From: Flabesymbios commensalis
Lineage: Eukaryota > Annelida > Polychaeta > Terebellida > Flabelligeridae
Length of the DNA: 64,000 nt
Direction of reading: 5' to 3'
NCBI GenBank assembly: GCA_964017125.1
Contig: OZ024909.1
Location: 78,374,717-78,438,716 of the forward strand
The translations under genes and the position numbers were made by a program. Numbering within the stretch: the first letter of the stretch is position 1; each line of letters begins with the position of its first letter. The notes under the pieces were generated by a model. That model had not been told where the DNA came from. It worked only from the letters and a program-made list of their open reading frames with translations, and searched no databases. Of this stretch, positions 23,501-35,500 are shown in pieces.

Positions 23501-26500
23501 AAAGCATATGTTACTTTTAACAACTCATTATACAGGTGCTAGTAAAATCACATAGTGTCTACTGTAGTCGACATCAGTGCTCTTTGGTTTGAAACCTACT
23601 TACCACCAATCTTTGTAAAATATTCTATCGCCAAACATTGTGAGTTCAGCGAGTACATTTAGGCATGAGTGAAAGAACCAGTAGAAAAATGTCAACCAAA
23701 TCAGGAAATTTGGCAGCTGTAATAAAAATATACATGAAAATATTGAGATTTTTCACATAATTTTTCATACTATCCACAGTAGATACCATCACATAGATCT
23801 CTAACATCTGTTTACTTATGGCTTTGTCCAATAATAATAATAATCAATCACATTCCCATTTTCATGTTTTTTTATTCGAGTGTAAAAATTCTTAACATTT
23901 TGCTGTTACTTAAGATAAACTCCAGGCAGAGTAATCTTATCCATTTTCTGTCTGATTTGTCAGCTAGCATTTTTCAATTATTAAAGCTGGTCCTGCTAAT
24001 GTCATTTTCAACTTCGAATGACAAAAAAATTATATAATAATTTAAACTAGACACCTCCAGATTGAACTATTTGACTAGCTAAGAATCTAGCACAAGTGGA
24101 TTAAACTTAAAGCATCTATCTTAGCAACTGGAATGATCTTCAATGGTTGCAGTGCATTATGAAGAGTTCTCTTAAGCATCTTAAGGCATATATGTCTATA
24201 GCATGGCTAGACGTGCTTCAAGAAACTTTCCTAATGACAGTAATAGTAGTTTGATTCCTGCAATCAGTAGCGATCCTAATGAAGATCCCAAAATAGCGAC
24301 ATGTATGCACTGTATATGTGCAGTGAGATACTTCAGATTTAGATTTAAATTTGGGACAGAAAGGACAAACAAAAATTGTAATTTACTATAAACTCACGAA
24401 TTTATCATCACATGTCTACCTTTCTAATATAGATGTGGAAGGATAAATGATAGTTAACCAAATGAGACATATCATTGTCTGAATTACTTGAGAACTAATA
24501 AGAATAACAAGTATTTTGAATGTTACTCACTGCTAGTTTCAGCAAACGCTCCACAATAATTGAGACTTTCATCTGTTGAAATGGTGTCATTGAATTCAAA
24601 ACAGTTGGAGCAATCCACTGTGAGGAAAAACAAAAATTAAATAAAATGGTGTTATACAAATCAGAACAATTGGAAGACTCCTTCTTGAAATAAGGCAAAT
24701 AAAACATTTATATATAAAAAGTGATTGTGCAGAAATAGACTTGTGATTTATTTTTCTCACCTGTTGAAGAAGTGCCATAATTAAGCCAGACAGAAAAACC
24801 TGCAAAGAGATAAAATAATATCTGTATGCAATTTTTTTTTGTGTGGTATCAGCAACAGAAAATACTGATTACTGGAATGTCTGCTCTCAAGTTTAACCCA
24901 TTACCCTTAGAATGCTGAAATATGTATAAACCATGGAGACTAAAGTTTTTTTCAATTTGAAGTCATCATAAATGTCTCAATTAGCTCTTTATGCGTCACT
25001 TGTATACCTATGATATGGGTCTACCGCCATTATAATTTTTTAATTCTTTCAGTGGGGGGGGGAGACTTTTTTTTTCTTGATAAAATATTTAATACAGTGC
25101 TTTTTACAAAATATGTGATAAAGTATAAAATCATACATATAATAAAATTAAAATAATCATAATTATATTAAAAGTTCATTAAAAACACAGGAAACACTGA
25201 GCTGGTGTCCGTCCAGTGTAGGAAAACAACGAATCATCCCCGGCCCAGTGCAATGCATATCTGGCAAACACGAGAGGTTGTGCCAACGCTGGCGCAAAAT
25301 TTTTCTAGCCTCAACAATGCTGGCCAAACCAGCGATCGACTTTAACCCTTACAGATTTTTTTTGCAGACCTTGCTGTTTAAAACAGCTAATATTAACCCG
25401 TCTGTAGACGTCAGATTCTGACGTCTAAAGTCAATCCCCGAACTGTAAGAATAAAAATATTTCTAATAGTCATATACCCATAACATACTGGTAGGTATTC
25501 AAATGAATCAGAAAGAGTTAACTGAGACATTTATGATGATTTTTATTGAATAGTACCCTTTGGTCTCAATGGTTTATATAAAACAATTCAGCGCTTTAAG
25601 GGTTAGACATCAGAATGTGATGTCTATAGACGTCAAATTCTGAAGTCCAAGTCGGCCTATGCTCAAAGGGTAAAAGCGCTAAGTGACCACTTTAGTCATT
25701 TTTATCCATTTTATTAGCAGGTTATATCACAGCTATTGTGAATGAAATGAGTGTTTAAACATCAAGATTTGCAAATGCTTGCTTTCAAATTAAACAAAAA
25801 GGGTAAATTTTCACACACATGCATTGTAGCTGGGTGACGTTAGCGACATACAAGTACACATGGGGGTAAATTCATTTTTTTTAATGTAGAGTTCAAGGGT
25901 TAAAAATAAGCATTCATAAGAAAAAACTGCTGTCTGCTTTAGCTTTATTCTGATCTTTAAATTTCGCACACAGTCACATCTTCATTTCTCAAGTTGTCTG
26001 GTACCGGCAGACTCCTTGATATCACGCATATGTGCTATGAGTATACAACCCCCCTCCTCTCCTCAAGTTGACCTGAGTGTGACCTTCCACACTGCAGACG
26101 GTAAACCGGTGTTTTCATAATGGATATTCATGTTGCTCACACCCCTCCTTTTCGTCGAGATCCAACGCACACCTGTTGTCAAGGTCAGACCAGTGGTCTG
26201 ACTGTCAGACCAGATGTGGCACGATGACACAGTCATGATTCTGCTCAAGCAGACTGTCCTTCCAGATGGCTGTTTACACATTTACACAAATTAACTTCTA
26301 AAGAGCCAATTCCTTCTATGGTAGTTTTTTATATTTCCATCCAAACTTCTAGTAGGTGTTATGTATTTAGTCGACAAAAACGACAATTTGCTTTTAAATA
26401 TAAGTACTTTTCATGGATTTGTATTTGTGGGTTGTATAAGCCAGAACCAATTTAAAGTGGGTGGAAAATGCATCAAGATAATTTTAGCTTTAAAATCCCA

Positions 26501-29500
26501 TATATACATGTATAATATGCGCAATAAACTTACCATTTCCAGTATTCTCTTGAGTAAGAAGCGTTTACGTATTCGAGCAGATCGGGGAAAATTTAGTTCA
26601 TAAGACAATGTAGGCACTATCATAAAATAGTACATATCTACAAAAAAAGATATGAATAAGCTAATGCTTGATTTGAAAATGATTGCATCAGAAACTGTCA
26701 CACATAAAATGAGAAAACAAATAAGACATAAGGAGACTTCATTTGAGAACCTATGTGATGGGTCTTCGGCCATTATAATTATTTTACTTACTTTTATATA
26801 CATGTACGTCGTGTACGATTAGATTTTTGGTGCAAGCTAATAACGAGTGATGTGAACAGATTTTCCACAACTCTATACAATTTACTGCAAATTTATAATG
26901 TTAATAATATTTTTACGTCAAAATGGCTTCAATACATTAAAACTATTTTAGATGAAACAGGTTTTTCTTACATTTTGACTCTACAAGAAGTACCAAATAT
27001 CAATACATTTCCGAACCAGATTAAACAGAGACTAAAAGATCAATACATCCAACAGTGGTCGGCAGATCTTAATCTTTCGAATAAATGCCGTTCATATAGA
27101 ATTTTCAAACTGAAATTTGAGCTCGAAAAATGTTTATTCTCCTTGTCACCTTTTAACTGAAAAATTATTTGTCGATTTAGAACATCAAACCATAGACTAC
27201 CAATTGAAAGGGGAAGAGAATATGGCATCAATAGAGAAGACAGAACATGTGAATTTTGTAATTCTGATAAAATTTGTGATGAATTCCACTTTGTACTCGA
27301 ATGTAATACCCTTATTGATATACGGCAAACTTTCTTACCGCCCTACTGTCAAAATCATCCTAACCATATAAAATTTTAAAATATCATGTCAGACACATCC
27401 TCTAACATTTCTAATGAATTAGCTTAATATCTGAAAGCTGCATTCAAGTTTTATAATATATATATCTAAACTCTTAAAATGATTCTTTAAATATAGGACT
27501 ACTCTCTAGACTATATTGATGTATGTCCACTATTATCATTTGTCACCCTTTTCACCTTTTTCCATGTTTACTATACCGTTACATATTTATATACTTCTAC
27601 TTTTTCTCATGTGGTAGCGTCGTGTCTGAAACATGGGTCTGCAGCAATATGCACAGTACCAATGTCTAGGAGACGGTGCTGCCATGGGAAGATTAAAACT
27701 AATGCTATTGTATATCACTGTATATCACTTAATATTTCATGCTGTTCTTTTATTAAATAATGTATTTTTGATCAAACCTATATTATATATATAAATATAC
27801 ATATATACATGTATATAGACATATATATGGTATTTGAAAAAATCATTACGTTACATTCAATCATTGTACCTCACTACCTCACATTATTGTCTGCATTATG
27901 TTTCTTATAGATTTAAATATTTTATTTTATTACTATGTATTATTACCTTTAATATTGACTATTGTTACATGTATGTACTACTATTGCATACTCCAAGCCA
28001 TGTATGGCCCGAGTTTAATAAACTATTGTCTATTGTCTATTGAAAATTGGTGGGAAGTGAAAAAAGATCACCTGAAAGTATTGAGGTGAGTGATCACTCT
28101 ACAAAGCAAAACTGGGTAATGAGATTTAAAAAAGGGGTAAATTTGCAGTTTAAAAAAAACCCTGACAAGAGGTCTGTCAGCAGGTGCCGCTGCACTGTAT
28201 TTATCTCACCTGACTTCACCTTTACGTGAGTGAGAGATCACGCATGCTAAATCTGAAGGGCGGATACGTATGGGCCTAAATTCTGTTTGTAGTGAAGGAT
28301 GGTCCAAAATGAAAGTTAGCTTTTCGATATCCGGTCAGTCAATTCTCAAGCGATTGTCACAACATTTTGCAACCATTATTATCTAGTCATTTGGCAACAA
28401 CCCCGAAAATTTCGCAAAATTCCATTCATAATTTTAAAAGTTAAGACCATTTGACAAGTATCGCAATTCTGAGAATAAACCGGAATGAAGGTATGTAAGG
28501 GTTTATACATGTTATAGAGGAGCATCATAAATAGACATTTACTACATGTCAAATGGTCTAACTTTTGAACTATACAATACTTTTTTACGGATCGATGCCA
28601 AATGACTAGAAAATAGGGTTTACAAAATTGCTTAAGAATTGACTGACTGGATACCGAAAAGCTAACTTTCATTTTGTACCATCCCCCACTGTCGGACAGA
28701 CTCTAGAAGCACAAAAAAACCCTTACCTTTCAGATTGAGGTTGTCAGGATACACCTGCAGCTGGTGGTGAGGTATGATACCATTTGGCACATGAAACTGA
28801 TCAATTTCAGAATCTGAATGCTGCTCTAGATTATCTGTCAAGAAAATCATTCAGAAAATTTACATTAACTATAAACATGATTCACTAGTGCTTATAACAA
28901 GCCATGATTTTATTTGAAGGTCAGGGTCCAGGAGGCTCCCAGAAATTTTTTGAAACTACCGTACTAATGGTTTATAAGCTATTTTTCACCCTTTTAGCAG
29001 GGGAGCATCTTTAGACGTCAGAATCAAACTTTTAAAGACCTCAGATTCTAAAATCTAAAGTCGAAACCTGCACTAGAAGAGTAAAATATTTATATTGGCT
29101 GTAGACCAATAGCAGAGGTAATCAAATGAAGGGGAAAAGCTAAAAAAGACCTTTATGGCGCTTTAGCTCTTTTCTCTTCATTTGAATACCTATGTTATGG
29201 ATCCACAGCCATAATATCTTTTTTTCAGTTGGGGTTCGACTTTAGATGTCAGAATCTAAAGTCGGTTCCCATGTTGACAGGGTTGAGCAAAGCTTTGTCG
29301 TTCAAACCTGCTATATTGAGGGACTGCTTGCGTGACCTGCGTCTTTTGAAACTGTTTTTTCTTTCACGTCTGCACCATGAATTAACTTGTTGATAAGATA
29401 TCAGCTTTAGAAATACACATGTGTAAATAGCAAGTGTAGCAGAGCTGAAACCTATCAAAACACAGGATACAATTATAATCAGTACAAAAACCAATATGTT

Positions 29501-32500
29501 CCTTTTACAAACAATGTGAAGTTCTAGAAGAAAGATACTAAATAACTTTTTAATTTTTTAAAAACATGCTCTAGTCATATTAAAGTCATATTTTTGACAT
29601 TTTTATGAGCTGTGGAGCTGGAATTGCTCAAGCGACCTCTGATCACAATGAATTTGAATATGCTAATTTTTTTAGGCAGCTGAAATGCTAAGATGTCAAT
29701 CACACAAAATGTATACTTTTAAAAAGAAATATGAGGTTTTCATATCTCAACTTAGAACTTAACAAAACAAACATGAGCCATTCATTTAATGTTTGTCCCT
29801 TATACTGCTTAATTAATTAATTATTTTTTTTACCCACTTGAAATTGTGTCTTGCTACTGAAAATTAATCATATTTATTTAATTTAGGACCAATCATTTGC
29901 AACTTTTAATGATTAAACACACATTTCGTTCCAAATATCAGTGATTTGATCGACAAATAAAACCAGTTAAAAACGATAATAGTTGTGATCAGCAGGATCA
30001 TGGGTTAACCCTTACAATACTGAAATATTTTTTGTAAATGATTATCAAAACAGGCTCAGTACTTAAGCTCTTTCCACTTTATTTAAATACATATGCCAAG
30101 GCTCTATGTATGCAATTATAAATATTCAACTCTTTCAGTACGAGGATCTACTTTAGATGTCAGATTGACCCTTTCAAGCCTGAGTTTACCATTGTCATCT
30201 TCATCCACTACAAGCCGCGAATTGCTGTCGCAATTCTCTACTTGTAGTGGATTAAGATGATTTGATTTGGTTTAAAAATTAAAGAAAATTGTCATGTACT
30301 CGTAAACCATGTTTCATGGAAATTTTCGTTCAAAAACCCTTTGTTTTAAGAAAGTAAAGTCTGTTTTCATGGATGTAAAATGATGCTTTAATACATTGTG
30401 AGAGTTTAAAGGGTTAAGTCGTTTCGCATTGAAAGGGTTAATGTGGGGCCACCGTCTACGACGTCTGGTTATAGTTGCTAGTCACCTGGATTTGGATGGA
30501 CTCTGAGGATGACAATGGCTGGCAAGCAGATCACTAGTAAATCATTCACAATGTGTAAATACTTTGTCACCTTCTCTGAGATAATTTCCTGGAAAACAAA
30601 AAATGACAAGATATTTAAAGATAGATCAATTGATTGAATCCATTTTCTTCATCAAAATCCAGCACTTCATCTATTGATATTTGAGGATGATTATTGTCAA
30701 GATAACTAAATTATATGCGATCTTAATCATAATTTGGAAATTTCTTGAGAACAAAAAAGCCAGTGAGTAAAAACTTGCTCCACTTGACATAATATTGTAA
30801 AGTAGTTGAGTGAGTGAAGTATCAAGTTTATTTACATCAGAATAGGCCTATATCACAATAATTTATAGATTAATCATGACATATCTGAAAAGGGGATTTC
30901 ATAGACCAAAATTCAGTATAATTATACATCCATCTACTGTGTACATTTATGCAATTCCTTTATTTATATCGCAATCAAAATACTTTTTGAAGTTATCGCA
31001 CTAACTACGCAAAATGTATTTGGCATATATCGCCATTTTTTTAGCCATTATTGAGCTTGTCAGAGTTATTAGAAACATGCACAACAAATTTGAGTGGGAT
31101 ACATGAAAATGCTGGGAAGTTATCACACTCACGAGTAAAAGTTAACATCTATAAACTTCAATTGCAATAGCCCACCTTTTTCTTAATTCAAAAGGCAGGC
31201 TAAAAAAAGATTACGTTGAAAACTTAGTGAATCACTCACTGAATAGATCAGTTTTTCTATCCAGAGACCACAGAGTATGAAGATATTGCAACCTATTAAA
31301 AAGACATCAATGCATTCAGTACAGAATTAATTCCCCGATAAGATAATACTAAAATACCTTAAAGAGTGCACAATTATGTCAATTTGTGCTGAGCATTATG
31401 ACATAATATCAAGTATGTAAGATTAATGTGCTAAGCATTACAACATAATATTCAACACATAAAAGCAATAAAATATTTTTTATAATAACCAAAAGTTATT
31501 TTTTAATTTGAAATCAACATAAATGCTCTTTCCCCTTCATTTGCATACCTATGTTACGGGTAGATGGCCATTATAAGTATTTAACTACTTACAGTGCGGT
31601 AATCTTCACCCATATGATTTTTGGGTTGTGAAGTGAGACATGTACAATACCAAGTGGGTAAAAATTTGGAGTTGCAAATCAAGGACTGTTATTTCCTGCC
31701 CTCCAGCATTTTTCACAGGAAGGCCCTCACCCAAGTACTCCAGTGATTGCAAATTATAGGCTTACTCATCTTACCATCAGCAAGGATATGCTTCTCCCAA
31801 GGTCGCTAACCAAATCTGCAACCTTGGGAGAAGCCTTGCCTTGCAGTAATGGAAGATGATGATTTGATTGACTTTTTGTCCAATAAATCAAGTCAAAGTT
31901 TAAACACCCTTATTTTGCTGGATTCTCCCTTTTTTTTATTTTGTGGCTACACAAGTGTTATCCGAAATTAACATACAAATTCAGAAGGTTAACTTTGATT
32001 TATTCATGCGACTGTCAAGTTTTCTAATTTTCACCCACACGCTGACCTGCAATTTATGGGTAAATTTGTATTTAATTGTCAACATTGACAAAGTGAAGAC
32101 CAAGTAGGCCTATACATTTGTTCTTTCAAATGTTGTTCATTGGAGGGAAGTTTCACCTTTATACCATGTATAAGGTAACAGGGAAGGAAAACAGGAGCTC
32201 CAGACCAAATGCATTTTTTTCTAAAATGAATTGATTTAGTGCCATCTGGTGATTATTGGGGAAGAAATTTGATTGCAATCATGGGGTAAAATACAAAAAA
32301 TGGTTCTATAGGGATCAATACATTAATTGTTAATCAATTCTTTTGACAGCTTTTCTGTGTGCCCTATTCCGAAAATCAGTCCAAGAGACCCAAAGACCCT
32401 GTTTCTCACCGATAAGCAGCGTGAGACATGGCCAAGAATATGGCTGCTCGATCAAAACCTTCACCCATCCAATAGGGCTGAATAAAATACCATATCTGAA

Positions 32501-35500
32501 AAAAGGAAATAATTAAAGGAAATAATTATGATATGTACCATATCTATTCTAATAAACACCATATTCCAATAAACATCCACCCCCCTGATTTGTAAATAAA
32601 ACCCATGATAATGTACATGTACACTATAATTATGATCATTAACTTATTTTGTTAATTAAAAAAAAATACGGTACTTCTTCAAGATCAACATATCTAGTGA
32701 TAACAAATTTAAATTTAACTGTGCAATCGTACTGAATAAATGTGGGTTTATTGTTTCAATGTTTTCAACAACATGACTGCATATTTTAACCCTTTCAAGC
32801 CTGAATTGACCATTGTCATCTTCATCCCCTTTAGTGCATCTTGAGGGTTTAAAGGGGTAACATAGCCAGTCATAGCAGGGGTGTTGGAAGCTATTATGAT
32901 TGGTCAGGCTTCTTCTGAGGCTCTAATTTAAATCGTAATATCAGAGAATATTGGACAGTATTTCAGAATATATTACTTGTCCGGCTTGAGCCATGTACTA
33001 ACCCCACCGGTGCTGGGACCCCTGCAAAAACATATTACCATTTCTGTTCAATGGTACCATGCCTACTGTTTGTATAATAAATGTATATTAATTGTGCTAA
33101 TGACATTCTGATTTTAAAAACATGGGTGAGCATTTTGGAAAAAGCACCAATCATTTAAATTAAAACCAGCAGCTAATAATATTTTAAAAACGAGTGGAAA
33201 ATAACACTTACTTGATGACATTTTCCAGAGCAATTCTTGTACATGTCATAACCTAAAATTACATAGAAATGAAAAATAATATTTCAGAAGAAAACTTGAA
33301 AAGTAACGATACTAACCTATGTGAGCTGCTGATCAATATGTCTGTTTTTATTTTTCACTCATTTCAAGCTGGAATTTGGTGATACAATTTCCAGCTTGAA
33401 ATAAAGACAAATATTTATATTTATGAGAAATAAACACCTCCTAAATATTTCAACAACAATGCAATTTTTAATTATTCCAGGCATTTTATTGATGATTAGG
33501 TTGCCAAATTGTTAACAATTTAAGTATAAATATACGAACATGCCTAGTAAGACAATGGTTACCGAATAAGATTTGGAAAATTGAGCAAATGGGACAGAAA
33601 TGATCTGCTACTCATGCTGAATGCTTGATTTGATGTGTAAATAAAATTACAATATGGATGATTTTGAGTTAAAATTATTAACCCTTTCAGCGCGGGGACT
33701 GTCTTTATATGTCAGAATGCACTTAAAAGAATAAAAATATTTATGATGGCTATAGACCCATAACATATGTTCAAATGAACCAGAAGGAGCTAACATTTAT
33801 GATGATTTCAAATTAAAAAAACAACATTTAAGTCACCATGGTTCAACCCTTTCAAGCCTGAATTTACCATGGTCATCTTCGCACACTACAAGCTGCGAAT
33901 TGCTGTCACAATTCTCGCCTTGTAGTGGATGAAGATGACTTGATGTGGTTTAAAAATAAAGAAATTTACCATGCACTGGTAAACAAGCTTCATGAAAATT
34001 TTTGTTCTAAAACTCTTAGTTGCAGGAAAATTAAGTGTGTTTTCAGGGATGTAAAATGATGCTTTAATGCATCGTGAGGGCTTAAAGGGTTAAACAAAAA
34101 TAATTCAGCGTTCTAAGGGTTAAAGACTGTGTGTACCAGAAGAATGCAGGCCAAGTTGAGCATGCCAACATAGTTTGTGAAGCCGCTGGTTCCGCTGAAG
34201 AGAGAATCTGCCGATGAGTGTATTCTGTAAAAAAGAAAAACATAACATTATAAAAATTATATTTTCCTAATTTAAAGCAGCCCCTTGGGATGACATCAAT
34301 TTTCGTTTTTAATTCCGTACTGAGGTAGTGTATCCCACGGATCATGTTTTTATTTTTTTCAGAATTTTTATATTTTTACAAATATTTTTAATCAACATTT
34401 CTATGACTTCGGAAGTAACCCAAACAGACTATTTGTATACCTGAAGGACGATTGAATGTTCTCACAACATTGGGCCACATGCTGATGGCATCGGCCCAGC
34501 GTTGGGTAGACAATCAGTGCTGCACGTGTGTCCTCCAGTGTCCTGTCTATGAGACACCAATTAGCGGCGACTGGTTTGATCGTGGGAATATGTGTTGTAA
34601 AGTACTGAATATCGCTGACTTGTTTTGTTTACATTGCAATATACGACCTGGAAATACAACTATTTCACTCTTTTTCTGTGCTTTAAAATTGTTTTTTGAC
34701 TTTTTCATATTTTTAGTTAACATGGTTAAGATCAGTAGACTATATAGCATCATATAAATTAAAATTTAAAAAATTGACAATATTGAAAATGTCTCATCCC
34801 AAGGGGTCCCTTTAATTAATGATATTCTATTGATGACTTATTAATACTGCTCGCTCTAGACTAAACCACACTAGGCTAGCCTAATTAGACTATATTTAAA
34901 TAATCTGATAATAGGCCTAGGTCTAGTAGGCTTATTTTATGACTTGGTCTGGATCTTTTTGACTTTTTTTTTTTACTTTGTACTCCAGCAGCACCTCCTA
35001 TGTGGAGTATCAGGCTGGAGGGGGGGAAAGGGCTGGTAGACTTAGTCAACCAGCTGACTCTTGAACGCTGCCACAGTTTTTGATTCTATGGCAGCTGCCG
35101 GAAGAGAATTCCAACCAGGGATAGTTCGATGCCAAAAAGAATTTTGTCCCAGTGTGGTGTTAGCTCTAAGATGTTTATAGGCCTGATTGTGCCCACCACG
35201 TGTTCTTCTGTCCGCTGGGATTAAACGGTCATTGATAGGAATTTCGACTAGCTCGTTTAAAATTTTGAACATGCTTACAAGTCTAGAATTTTTACGTCTT
35301 GTTTTCAAGTCAGTCCAGCCCAGGTTCTGAAGGAGAGATGTCACACTGGCTGTTTGTCTATATTTTTGGGTGACAAATCTTGCTGCTGATCTTTGAATTT
35401 TTTCTAATTTATCAATATCTTTTTGTCTAAAGGGGTCCCAAACTGCTGAAGAGTATTCTAAGGATGATCTGACCAGGGAGAAATAGGCAGTCTCCCTTAG

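Noticed and set aside
26063-26281. 72-codon minus-strand frame in a GC-richer patch of DGAT1 intron 9
   Set aside because: It has no splice-phase fit with DGAT1 and no recognisable domain. Left unannotated.
26411-26803. 130-codon minus-strand frame taken as one exon
   Set aside because: Only 26534-26637 matches DGAT1 and is bounded by splice signals. The rest is intron, part of it repeat-like.
28379-28672. 97-codon minus-strand frame next to DGAT1 exon 8
   Set aside because: It lies wholly inside the MITE at 28297-28685.
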